DNA from: an uncultured Clostridium sp. | GTDB taxonomy: Bacteria; Cyanobacteriota; Vampirovibrionia; Gastranaerophilales; Gastranaerophilaceae | Direction: 5' to 3' | Assembly (NCBI GenBank): GCA_905212085.1 | Contig: CAJMDF010000004.1 | Location: 6,572 to 70,571, forward strand | DNA length: 64,000 nt | Part shown: positions 17,677 through 25,747 of the stretch, piece by piece | How the letters are laid out: each line of letters starts with the position of its first letter | How positions within the stretch are numbered: the first letter of the stretch is position 1 | Position numbers and translations under genes: made by a program | Notes under the pieces: generated by a model | Seen by the model: the letters and a program-made list of their open reading frames with translations, nothing else | Databases searched by the model: none | Told to the model about the DNA's origin: nothing

Positions 17677-18121
17677 TATTCACCGTACTTTTAAATTCTT
17701 TATTATCTTTTTGGAAACCATAATTTGCATTGCCAAGCACAAAATCTAGTTCTCCAAGCATTTCATTAAATCGTTTCATTATTTGAATCATTTCTTCTTG
17801 GTTTTTAACAGGATAGGTGTGGTAATTAAATAGAAAATTACACAGTATTTTATACTTTTCTCTATCCTTTGTGTTTAACAAGAAAATAAATTTACTTGCT
17901 TTAGACATAAGCCATTGAAGAATCCTTTGAGCTTCGTCTTTGTTATACACAGTAAATCGACTACACACCTCATCCAGTTCATTTGCAAGCTCAAGTCTTT
18001 GGTTTCTAATACTTTGAATATTTTGCTGATATGCCAAGTAACATTGCACAGCACTAAAGAAAGTAATTGCTATAGCACACATCCATTCAGCATTTTGTTG
18101 TAATAAGTGTAGTAGTGTCAT
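17669..18121 (-). CDS. Small membrane-anchored unknown protein in the type I operon
   Basis: 150 residues, no family recognised. One N-terminal transmembrane helix (about residues 12-32, WMCAIAITFFSAVQCYLAYQ), then a helical cytoplasmic part with YNKDEAQRILQWLMSKASKF. It sits between the OLD-like gene and hsdS and overlaps hsdS by 8 bases, so it belongs to the operon. Membrane tethering of a defence component is an idea, not shown. Confidence 0.7.
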   Translation of the reverse strand: MTLLHLLQQNAEWMCAIAITFFSAVQCYLAYQQNIQSIRNQRLELANELDEVCSRFTVYNKDEAQRILQWLMSKASKFIFLLNTKDREKYKILCNFLFNYHTYPVKNQEEMIQIMKRFNEMLGELDFVLGNANYGFQKDNKEFKSTVNNA

Positions 18122-18150
18122 TTGTATGTTTCTCTTTCTTACTTATAACT

Positions 18151-20028
18151 TTAATTTTGTGATTTATTTATTTCCGCAAAATATTTGATGATATAATCTG
18201 CAAGTTTGTTTAAATAAGGACTTTTATTTTTCAATGCACCTATTCTAATATTAAAGTTTTCAGCAATTAACGTTTTTAAGTCTTTTATTTCTGCGTCTGA
18301 TAAATTAATTTGGTTTATTGAACAGTGCTTTTTTATTTGAACAAGAATTGCTTCTCCTTCATTTGGAATAAATTTAGTAACTTTGTATCCTCTATCTTTC
18401 ATAAATGCATTATATTGTTCAGATATGTACCTTGCATCAATTAAATCTTCAATAGTTGCAAAATCTGGAATTTCTGGACATATATCTTTTAAATTAAAAA
18501 CATTTGTATTATTAAATACTCCACCTATTTTTATTATATTGTTTTTATTTGCAATTCCAGAACTATCAGAATCAAGGATAGTTAAGACATTGTTAACTCT
18601 TTTAATGTTAATGTATGACGCAACTTGAACAGTGTTGTCCCCCTTGCCATTAGTTATAACAATGCATTGTTCCGATTTTTTTAGTCGTAATGCAAATTCA
18701 ATTATTGTTTTCTCTGATTGACCTTCTACAAGCATTCTGTTGGGAGCATAGAAATCTCGTAATGTATTAATTCCAAATAATTCTTCAGTCAAATCATCAT
18801 CATTCATATTTGTATTAGGTAATAATCTATGGATATTAGTCAAACCCTCATTTTTGCTGACTTTGTAATGTCTTTGAGAAACATTTGAATCAATCATAAA
18901 TGGAGTATGTGTAGAAAAAAATACATAATTGTGTTGACCTAATTCCAGTAACTTTTCTTTTAAATAAATTGCTGCTGATGGGTGAAGATGTACTTCTGGC
19001 TCATCAATGGCTATTATATTATTATTGCCAACTTTTACATTAAATCCTAAAAGTATTGATATGAATTGTTTTAGTCCATCGCTAATATCTTCCAGTGAAT
19101 ATATACCATTTCTTTCATCTTCATCAGAAAGAGTTGTATAAATTTTGTATTGATTATTTGAATCCTTTCTTATGCTTATTTTTAAATTAATTTTTAGGTC
19201 TTTATCTTTCCATATTTCTTTGATATATTGAGTGGTTTTTTGTGATAAGTTGAATTCTAACGTTTGTAGTTGCACTGTATCATTAATGGCTTCATTTATT
19301 ATAGAAGCAATCCTTTGAGTAGATTTATATCCTGCTAAATAAAAAATGTTTTTCATAGGAATGTTAATGTCTGGATTCCCTCTAAATTGAGATACATCTA
19401 TACAATCATTTAAAATGTTTTTTTCATTTGGGGTCCATAAACCAGAATTAATATTAAAATTAAAAACTGCGTTTAAGATACTATTTTCTATGAAAGATTT
19501 TGTTAATGGTTTGTAAGTATTATCTAAATCTTTCGTTTTAACTGCAATTTCATATAGTTGGGGTTTTTCTTCTGTAATTTCTTCTTTTGGTATTATTCTG
19601 TATGCATATTTTGTATATTGTATATCTGATAAATTATATTTTTTAATATTGTTAAAAGAATTGTTACCTTTTACAAGTGCATATTCTTGTGATACCGATA
19701 GGACTTTAAATTTTTGCCAGAAACCCAACGGTGCTGTAAGTATTTGTTTAATTTCTTTTAAGTAATCTTGTCTTTTATTTTCAACTAGACTTATGTAATT
19801 AATAACAATGGGGTCCAAGTTTTGTTGATGCTTCTTAGTGCATAATTTAATATATTTACAATTATTAGGATGGTGCGAAATTGTTATTGCTTCTAATAAC
19901 TTACTTTTACCAGTGCCATTTTTACCTACAAATATGTATGTATTATTAGAATCATTATTAAACTCTAATTCATTATCATATACAGACTTGTAATTTTGTA
20001 TTTTTATTTTGTCTAGTTTTAAATCCAT
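18151..20028 (-). CDS. OLD-like ATPase/TOPRIM protein inside the type I operon
   Basis: 625 residues. ATPase: Walker A VGKNGTGKSK near residue 35, Walker B IIAIDEPEVHLHP near 335, switch His in FFSTHTPF. C-terminal TOPRIM: LVEGQSEK near 435 and VLTILDSDSSG near 485. It starts one base after the hsdM stop codon and lies before hsdS, so it is an integral member of the operon. It is not a close copy of the 571-residue OLD gene at 10080. It may act as a second-line nuclease when restriction fails (inference). Confidence 0.85.
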   Translation of the reverse strand: MDLKLDKIKIQNYKSVYDNELEFNNDSNNTYIFVGKNGTGKSKLLEAITISHHPNNCKYIKLCTKKHQQNLDPIVINYISLVENKRQDYLKEIKQILTAPLGFWQKFKVLSVSQEYALVKGNNSFNNIKKYNLSDIQYTKYAYRIIPKEEITEEKPQLYEIAVKTKDLDNTYKPLTKSFIENSILNAVFNFNINSGLWTPNEKNILNDCIDVSQFRGNPDINIPMKNIFYLAGYKSTQRIASIINEAINDTVQLQTLEFNLSQKTTQYIKEIWKDKDLKINLKISIRKDSNNQYKIYTTLSDEDERNGIYSLEDISDGLKQFISILLGFNVKVGNNNIIAIDEPEVHLHPSAAIYLKEKLLELGQHNYVFFSTHTPFMIDSNVSQRHYKVSKNEGLTNIHRLLPNTNMNDDDLTEELFGINTLRDFYAPNRMLVEGQSEKTIIEFALRLKKSEQCIVITNGKGDNTVQVASYINIKRVNNVLTILDSDSSGIANKNNIIKIGGVFNNTNVFNLKDICPEIPDFATIEDLIDARYISEQYNAFMKDRGYKVTKFIPNEGEAILVQIKKHCSINQINLSDAEIKDLKTLIAENFNIRIGALKNKSPYLNKLADYIIKYFAEINKSQN

Positions 20029-20029
20029 C

Positions 20030-22492
20030 CTAATACCCCATAGTAGCCAAATGAGCTTTTACTTTTGCTTTTAAGGCTTCTCTTTTGTCTTCTAATTGAC
20101 TAACTGTTGATTCATAACGCAACGAAACTTCTTTTACTCTTTTAGATAGAACTTGAGTCAAATCATTTAGATGTTCTTCAAATTTATCTTTTAATGTTGC
20201 AAGCCATTTATCATCAACCACTAAAGTCTTTATTTCATCAACTGTAAGTTCTGCATATTTCTTTAGAACTTTATTATATAGACCTATTTTTATTTCTTTA
20301 ATTTCTTTATTTAATTTTGCTTCTTTTGCAAGAATTTCAAGATATTTTCTGAGGAGTATAATTTCTTCTGCAAATACTGGATTATTTTTATTGGCAGTTA
20401 TAAATTTTTCAACCTTGCCTTTAGACATCGAATCTCCATCATACAAGTCTTCTGTAACTTCTTGATTTACACCTTTTATATTCTTTTTGTATGTTAGAGT
20501 TAATCCATTAAGTTTTCCTTCATCAGAACAATTTTCTTCAAGAAATTCTTCTTTTTGAGATTGAACATCAGCAAGTTCATTTTCTTTGTCTTGAATTTGT
20601 TCTAAATCTTCAGGGAAATATCTTTTCTCTACTAAAGGAGCTGGAACTAAGTCATTATAATAAGTTATGATTTCTTTTTTATTTTTTGTCTCACGATGCT
20701 CCTGAAGTTCAATTTTATAACCAATTTCAGAAATAATATAAACATCATCCTGCATTGTTTCTTGCCAATATTCCATTAGTAACTGGTAAACTGCATATTT
20801 ATCAGTAAGCTTATCAGACTCATACTTAGTCAAAACAGTTTCACCTAAACCAGCAATGAATTTTTTAGGCTTAGTGTTTAAAGGAATACTCCACAAGGTA
20901 CTCTTATTTTCTTCTGCCCAAGCTTTAAATACACTATTGTAGTTATCTTTATATGATACAAAGTCGGAACTATTTATAATAGTAGGTTTGATTTGTTCCA
21001 AATCAGGCAATAGTTTTGAATATCCATCTGTATATTCAGCAAATAAATCCAACTTTGCAGAAGGAAATGCTTGCCAATACTTATCAAGTTCTTCTATATT
21101 AAAGTTTGGAATTCCTCCATTTAAGTGTGCATTGATATCTTGGATATCTTCAGCTTCTTGAGTGTCTATGTATCTTGGAATATTTAAATTATATTCATTC
21201 TTTTCAGATATTTCGGAAATTGGAACAAATCTTGAATACTTAGGGATTTCTTTCATATTATTAAAAGTATCAACAATCTTTTTAATATCACACTCTCTAA
21301 GTCTATTTTTATTTCCATCTTTGATGAAATCTTTACTTGCATCTATCATAAAAATGCCTTGACGAGTTTCTGCATCAGCTTTATCCAAGACAATAATGCA
21401 AGCTGGAATACCTGTTCCATAGAAAAGGTTTGAAGGTAAAGAAATAATACCCTTAATCCATCTTTTTTCAATTAATGCTTTTCTAATATCAGCCTCTGCA
21501 TTTCCTCTGAATAAAACTCCATGAGGCAATATTATAGCCCCTTTCCCTGTTTGTTTCATTGATTTTAACAAATGCAATAAATAAGCATAGTCCCCATTCT
21601 TTTCAGGAGGAACTCCCAAAGCAAATCTAGAGAAAGAATCTTCTGAAGGAGTTATTCCCATACTCCATTCTTTATCTGAAAAAGGAGGGTTTGCTACAAC
21701 AAAATCAAAAGTTGTTAATGTTGTATCATTATCTTTATATTGTGGAGAGGCAATCGTGTTTCCTTGTTTTATTTCTGCAAGTTCATTATTATGCAGATAC
21801 ATATTCATAATAGCTAAACCTACAGTCGCATTATCTTTTTCTTGACCATATATAGAAACTTCTGTTTGGGCTTCATATGCTACTTTTAAAAGCAAAGAAC
21901 CAGAACCACATGTAGGGTCATATATTGTTGTGCTGGCTGTTGATATTCTATCTGCACCAATTACTTTTGCCATTATTCTGGAAACTTCAGCAGGAGTATA
22001 GAATTGACCTTTGCTTTTGCCTGATTCTGCTGCAAATTTACCCATGAGATATTCATAAGCATCGCCAAGTAAGTCGTCGCCTTCTGCATTGTTCTTAGAA
22101 AAATCAATTTCATCTCTTTCAAATACAGCTATAAGTTTTGTTAATCTATCAACTTGCTCTTTCCCATTACCAAGTTTTTGAGTATCGTCAAAATCAACTT
22201 TATCAATTAAGCCAAGAAGATTTTCGTTTGCCTCTGCTATTTTTGCCAATATTTCTTTATTGATAAGTTCACCAATATTGGATTTACCTTTGAATTTAAC
22301 CATATCATCAAAACTTGCACCCTCTGGAACATCAACTAAAAAATTAGCATCAGCTTTAGCTTTATCTGAAATATATTTTACGAACAATAAGGTTAGCACA
22401 TAATCTTTATATTGAGAGGCATCCATTCCCCCTCTTAATTTATTACAAGCATCCCATAATGCACCATATATTTCACTTTTCTTCTTAGCCAT
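20030..22492 (-). CDS. hsdM: Type I restriction enzyme, methylase subunit (HsdM)
   Basis: 820 residues. The HsdM_N helical domain (about 1-150), then the N6-adenine methylase core with DPTCGSGSLLLKV (S-adenosylmethionine site) and FVVANPPFSD (catalytic NPPF). The protein is some 300 residues longer than common HsdM; the extra C-terminal region is Glu/Lys rich and predicted coiled-coil (ENELADVQSQKEEFLEEN). First gene of the operon; AGGAGA precedes the start, with a TATAAT box about 45 bases upstream. Confidence 0.95.
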   Translation of the reverse strand: MAKKKSEIYGALWDACNKLRGGMDASQYKDYVLTLLFVKYISDKAKADANFLVDVPEGASFDDMVKFKGKSNIGELINKEILAKIAEANENLLGLIDKVDFDDTQKLGNGKEQVDRLTKLIAVFERDEIDFSKNNAEGDDLLGDAYEYLMGKFAAESGKSKGQFYTPAEVSRIMAKVIGADRISTASTTIYDPTCGSGSLLLKVAYEAQTEVSIYGQEKDNATVGLAIMNMYLHNNELAEIKQGNTIASPQYKDNDTTLTTFDFVVANPPFSDKEWSMGITPSEDSFSRFALGVPPEKNGDYAYLLHLLKSMKQTGKGAIILPHGVLFRGNAEADIRKALIEKRWIKGIISLPSNLFYGTGIPACIIVLDKADAETRQGIFMIDASKDFIKDGNKNRLRECDIKKIVDTFNNMKEIPKYSRFVPISEISEKNEYNLNIPRYIDTQEAEDIQDINAHLNGGIPNFNIEELDKYWQAFPSAKLDLFAEYTDGYSKLLPDLEQIKPTIINSSDFVSYKDNYNSVFKAWAEENKSTLWSIPLNTKPKKFIAGLGETVLTKYESDKLTDKYAVYQLLMEYWQETMQDDVYIISEIGYKIELQEHRETKNKKEIITYYNDLVPAPLVEKRYFPEDLEQIQDKENELADVQSQKEEFLEENCSDEGKLNGLTLTYKKNIKGVNQEVTEDLYDGDSMSKGKVEKFITANKNNPVFAEEIILLRKYLEILAKEAKLNKEIKEIKIGLYNKVLKKYAELTVDEIKTLVVDDKWLATLKDKFEEHLNDLTQVLSKRVKEVSLRYESTVSQLEDKREALKAKVKAHLATMGY

Positions 22493-22645
22493 TCTTTTCT
22501 CCTGAACACTTTATTGATATCCTGATTATACCATAAACATGCTTTATTATTGGATTTGTAACAAGAGACCTTAATATTTTAATTAACACTAATATTAAAC
22601 AATTCTTCTTTTATTTTCGTTATACTAAATAAAAAGGAGTTATGT

Positions 22646-23056
22646 ATGAAGAAATTTTTAGTTTTATTGTTAATGTTATTTTTTGCAAATGTAGTATTTG
22701 CTGTTAATTCTTATGATCGTTACGGACAAAAAACAGGTTCATACAAGCAAACAACTTCAGGCTACAATTCTTATGATAGATACGGTTCTAAAACAGGCTC
22801 GTATAAGGAAACATCATCTGGCTATAATAAATATGACAAGTACGGTCAAAAAACTGGAAGCTATAAAAAGACCTCTTCAGGATATAATTCCTACGATAAG
22901 TATGGACAGAAAACTGGTAGTTACAAAACAAATTCTAATGGCGTAACTACAAAATACGATAAGTACGGTCAAAAAGTAGGAACATTCAAAAAAGACTCAT
23001 CTGGTAAAATTACCGAATACGACAAATACGGCAGAAAAATCGGAAGCTATAAATAA
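22646..23056 (+). CDS. Secreted tandem-repeat protein (YDKYGQKTGSYK repeats)
   Basis: 136 residues: a signal peptide (about 1-19, ending VVFA) and then six repeats of about 18-22 residues built on YD(K/R)YGQKTGSYK joined by TSSGYNS-type linkers, the last two diverging. Rich in Tyr, Gly, Ser, Lys. Exported to the periplasm or cell surface; function unknown. AAAAGGAG precedes the ATG. It sits alone between hsdM and the recombinase, on the opposite strand to both. Confidence 0.8.
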   Translation: MKKFLVLLLMLFFANVVFAVNSYDRYGQKTGSYKQTTSGYNSYDRYGSKTGSYKETSSGYNKYDKYGQKTGSYKKTSSGYNSYDKYGQKTGSYKTNSNGVTTKYDKYGQKVGTFKKDSSGKITEYDKYGRKIGSYK

Positions 23057-23089
23057 TTATTTTTACGTCTATTATCCACTATAACATTT

Positions 23090-23629
23090 CTACAGATAAA
23101 AATTCATATAACTTTCGTCGATTGTGTCTTGTTCGATGCCAATGTAGCAAAGTGTTACTGATGGCGAGGAGTGGTTAAAGATTTTTTGCAGGAGTACTAT
23201 ATCATTATATTTTTTATAATGATGATACCCGAATGTCTTCCTTAGTGTATGTGTTCCGATTCTTTCCTTCACGCCAACAGCTTGTGCTGCCTTATTCAAA
23301 ATTCTATATGCCTGTGCTCTATCCAACCTGTAATGTTTTTGAGTATAAAAAAGCGGTTGTTCACTCGGCAAACCTTCTACAAATAAATCAATCTCCTCTT
23401 TCAAAAACCTATTAAGCGGAAATTTCTTATACTTATTCGTCTTTTTCTCTCTTATTTCAATATAATCTTGACCCTTTACGTCCCCTACATCAAGAGATAA
23501 TATATCAGATATTCTAAGCCCTGTATTTATCCCGAAACTAAAAAGCAGTGCATCTCTTGGCTTTTTTGCCAAATATTTTTTAATCTTTTGAATATCTTCT
23601 AGCTTTTTTATAGGTTGTACTACATTCAT
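23090..23629 (-). CDS. Tyrosine recombinase with catalytic domain only
   Basis: 179 residues. All catalytic residues are visible: Arg39 (NTGLRISD), Lys near 62, His127 and Arg130 (HTLRKTFGYH), His153 (FNHSSPSVT) and Tyr162. There is no N-terminal core-binding domain; the protein starts about 25 residues before the catalytic fold. Single-domain recombinases of this type are known in other bacteria. Its place 370 bases from the right island repeat and beside a TTTAA/GTTCAAA array makes it the likely integrase or inverting enzyme. Confidence 0.9.
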   Translation of the reverse strand: MNVVQPIKKLEDIQKIKKYLAKKPRDALLFSFGINTGLRISDILSLDVGDVKGQDYIEIREKKTNKYKKFPLNRFLKEEIDLFVEGLPSEQPLFYTQKHYRLDRAQAYRILNKAAQAVGVKERIGTHTLRKTFGYHHYKKYNDIVLLQKIFNHSSPSVTLCYIGIEQDTIDESYMNFYL

Positions 23630-23698
23630 TTTAAACTCGTCTAATCACAGACTATGATTGCTTCTTTTCTATAAAAAGTAAAGTCGAATGACACAAAA

Positions 23699-23748
23699 TT
23701 TAAACACCATTTAAACGACATTTAAACAGCGTTCAAAAAGTGTTCAAA
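23699..23748. repeat. Right copy of the 50-bp inverted repeat
   Basis: TTTAAAC motifs at 23699, 23710 and 23721, then GTTCAAAAAGTGTTCAAA at 23731-23748. It is inverted relative to 12347-12396. The two copies flank the type I operon, the repeat protein and the recombinase. Confidence 0.8.
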
Positions 23749-23998
23749 GATTTCAGCAATGTTAAGAATATACTTCCACCTGCAAAAAATTCATTAACCC
23801 CTACCCACATATATTTACCCTCAAAATACAACACAACTTCATTATGTTGTATTCTATCTAGAATATATATCGTATAATATATTATCTAAGTCTCTACATT
23901 TAAGTAGAAAATGTATAATATATTAGCTATAAATAACAAAAAATCTAGCGAATATAATCTTTTTGTGTTTTTAATCTTGAAACATAAGTTTATTTATA

Positions 23999-24038
23999 GC
24001 TTGCAAATTGAGATGACCTAAATTATCAATGAGATTTT
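23999..24038. repeat. Right copy of the 40-bp direct repeat bounding the island
   Basis: Same 17-base and 19-base blocks as at 3759-3798, separated by a different 4-base spacer (ACCT here, CATC there). Confidence 0.8.
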
Positions 24039-24046
24039 GATACTAA

Positions 24047-24259
24047 CTAAAAATTTAAAAATTCAGCTAATGTTAGATTAAAAGCTTTGGCTATTTTATT
24101 TAATTTGGAAAAGGTTACATCATTTTGAGCAGTTTCAATGTTCCCTAAAGTGGAACGTGCAATTTGAGCTAAATCTGCTAAATCGTCTTGAGTGTACTTA
24201 TGTATTTTTCTTAACTCTTTTATTCGATTTGCTAATTTTTGTAATAAAACCTTGTCCAT
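24047..24259 (-). CDS. XRE-family regulator next to a HAD gene
   Basis: 70 residues from ATG 24257-24259, essentially a single HTH_3 domain (ELRKIHKYTQDDLADLAQIA, RSTLGNIETAQ). It diverges from the HAD gene at 24319 with only 59 bases between. That gap carries an 8-bp perfect inverted repeat, a likely operator controlling both genes. Confidence 0.88.
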   Translation of the reverse strand: MDKVLLQKLANRIKELRKIHKYTQDDLADLAQIARSTLGNIETAQNDVTFSKLNKIAKAFNLTLAEFLNF

Positions 24260-24266
24260 AATTAAA

Positions 24267-24310
24267 TTGTCCGCTATAATGACAATATAGACAAACTGTG
24301 AGGCGGACAA
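24267..24310. promoter_or_regulatory. Operator-like inverted repeat with promoter, XRE/HAD1
   Basis: TTGTCCGC at 24267-24274 and GCGGACAA at 24303-24310 are perfect inverted copies flanking a TATAAT-like box (CTATAATGAC, 24274-24283). Another TTGTCC is at 24252. This placement would let the XRE protein repress both divergent genes. Confidence 0.6.
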
Positions 24311-24318
24311 AAGGGCTT

Positions 24319-24654
24319 ATGTTCACTAAAAAGATACTTATAGATTTAGACGGCGTACTAAATGAGTATGGAAAAGAAAAATTTAATGAAAATTACATTC
24401 CTAAAATTAAAGTTGGGGCTTATGAGTTTTTAGAAACATTATCTCAAAGTGCTGAATTGTATCTTTTTACATCAAGAAATTTGATGCTTGCAACTAAATG
24501 GCTAATTAATAACAATTTAGATAAGTTTTTTAAAGATGTGACTAATGTAAAATTACCGTCTTATCTTTACATTGATGATAGAACGATTTGTTTCAAAGGG
24601 GATTATCACAAAACTCTTGAAGAAATTGAAAACTTCAAAGTTTACTGGAAATAA
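24319..24654 (+). CDS. Small HAD-superfamily protein, copy 1
   Basis: 111 residues. HAD motif I LIDLDGVLNEYG (nucleophile Asp), motif II-like LFTSRN and motif IV-like YLYIDDRTI are present; there is no cap domain. Compact HADs of this kind act on small phosphorylated metabolites or nucleotides; the substrate is unknown. The start is ATG 24319, matched to copy 2; AAAAGGG precedes it. It differs from copy 2 at about four residues. Confidence 0.8.
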   Translation: MFTKKILIDLDGVLNEYGKEKFNENYIPKIKVGAYEFLETLSQSAELYLFTSRNLMLATKWLINNNLDKFFKDVTNVKLPSYLYIDDRTICFKGDYHKTLEEIENFKVYWK

Positions 24655-24666
24655 TATTAACCTTTA

Positions 24667-24878
24667 TTATTTAATTATTGCTTCTTCAATAACTTTTTTA
24701 TTCATTTCATTAAGCATAGACTTAATTTGTTTATATAATTTTGAATTTGTTTTGCCTATAGATACAAATAAGAATTATCAACTCCTAAAACTAAAGATAA
24801 TTCTTCCCTGCTTAACTTTTTCTGTGTTCGCAGATTTTTAATATTATTTGCTAATATTTGTCTAATATCTTGACTCAT
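24667..24878 (-). pseudogene. Broken XRE regulator upstream of HAD copy 2
   Basis: Minus strand from ATG 24876-24878: MSQDIRQILANNIKNLRTQ, then KKLSREELSLVLGVDNSYLY, then a stop. A change of frame at that point opens GKTNSKLYKQIKSMLNEMNK to a stop at 24667. The HTH domain is therefore interrupted in its second half, most simply by a frameshift. It diverges from HAD copy 2 just as the intact regulator diverges from copy 1, but its sequence is not close to that regulator. Confidence 0.7.
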
Positions 24879-24944
24879 ATTCCAATTATGTTATTATTAG
24901 AACATTATTAACAGGAATGACAGTCCATTTGGTAAGGTAATTTT

Positions 24945-25280
24945 ATGTTCACTAAAAAGATACTTATAGATTTAGACGGTGTACTAAATGAGTACGGGAA
25001 AAAGAAATTCAATGAAAATTACATTCCTGAAATTAAAGTCGGGGCTTATGAGTTTTTAGAAACATTATCTCAAAGTGCTGAATTGTATCTTTTTACATCA
25101 AGAAACTTGATGCTTGCCACTAAATGGCTAATTAATAATAATTTAGATAAGTTTTTTAAAGATGTAACTAATGTAAAATTACCGTCATATCTTTACATTG
25201 ATGACAGAACGATTTGTTTCAAGGGGGATTATCACAAAACTCTTGAAGAAATTGAAAAATTCAAAGTTTATTGGAAATAA
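24945..25280 (+). CDS. Small HAD-superfamily protein, copy 2
   Basis: 111 residues, nearly identical at DNA and protein level to the gene at 24319, with differences such as KKKF for KEKF and IPEIK for IPKIK. All HAD motifs are kept. The duplication is recent or held by gene conversion. Its upstream region lacks the TTGTCCGC operator and its divergent regulator is broken, so its control must differ from that of copy 1. Confidence 0.8.
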   Translation: MFTKKILIDLDGVLNEYGKKKFNENYIPEIKVGAYEFLETLSQSAELYLFTSRNLMLATKWLINNNLDKFFKDVTNVKLPSYLYIDDRTICFKGDYHKTLEEIEKFKVYWK

Positions 25281-25348
25281 GAACTTAATTCTCTTTTATT
25301 TAAAAATAATTTTAGAAAATCTAGAAATAAGTATTTAACAAGGTCAAA

Positions 25349-25630
25349 TTAATCTTTAGCAAGTTGTTTTAAAATTTTTATAACTTTCGGATTTTCGACT
25401 TTATAACATATTTGATTTGCATGGCGGTGTCCTGAAATGACATTTGCATTTTTCAATATCGTCAAGTGTTGTGAAACTGTCGGTTGAGGTATTTGCAAAC
25501 ATTCACACATTTTGCTTACATTACATTCAGGCTGTGACATCAAATTATAGGCAATAGTCAATCTTGTCGGATGTGCAAGTGCTTTAAAAATTGTAGTGTA
25601 TTCATCTATATCGATATTTTCATTTTTCAT
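25349..25630 (-). CDS. ArsR/SmtB-family repressor
   Basis: 93 residues with the family winged helix: FKALAHPTRLTIAYNLMSQ, then CNVSKMCECLQIPQPTVSQH and the beta-wing SGHRHANQICYKV. Cys residues flank the recognition helix (ECNVSKMCEC), so a thiol, persulfide or metal sensor is plausible. It diverges from the CoA-disulfide reductase fusion and probably represses it: palindromic ATAT/CG-containing sites fill the space between them. Confidence 0.92.
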   Translation of the reverse strand: MKNENIDIDEYTTIFKALAHPTRLTIAYNLMSQPECNVSKMCECLQIPQPTVSQHLTILKNANVISGHRHANQICYKVENPKVIKILKQLAKD

Positions 25631-25747
25631 ATTATAAGAATATTACAATATGCGAATATTGTCAAATTATCTATTGACTAATAATAAATAATCTGATAAT
25701 ATAAATATATGAATATACGAATATATGAAAACTTGAAAGAGGGTTAA
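25631..25747. promoter_or_regulatory. Divergent promoter region with ArsR-type palindromes
   Basis: Imperfect palindromes TTACAATATGCGAATATTGTC (25642 region) and ATATGAATATACGAATATAT (near 25706) share a GAATAT core and lie next to each divergent start, as ArsR-type operators often do. Confidence 0.5.

Larger units (their letters stand above)
3759..24038. mobile_element. Accessory (defence) island between 40-bp direct repeats
   Basis: About 20.3 kb starting 370 bases after tRNA-Ile. It is packed with restriction, nuclease, transposition and recombinase genes and no housekeeping genes. The direct repeats are candidate attachment sites and the recombinase sits 370 bases inside the right one, the usual place for an integrase. 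Base composition is uneven along it (the first operon is visibly more AT-rich than the transposition module), which suggests several independent acquisitions. Exact borders are inferred. Confidence 0.6.
23630..24046. repeat. Gene-free recombination region behind the recombinase
   Basis: 417 bases without a gene. It contains the right 50-bp inverted repeat (23699-23748), an 8-bp stem ATACAACA/TGTTGTAT at 23826-23852, a 13-base direct repeat GTATAATATATTA at 23872-23884 and 23913-23925, and the right 40-bp direct repeat (23999-24038). Very AT-rich; probably binding and attachment sites. Confidence 0.65.

Noticed and set aside
23699..23925. CRISPR array
   Set aside because: The repeats are only 6-18 bases, spaced about 10 bases apart, with no regular spacers and no cas genes nearby.
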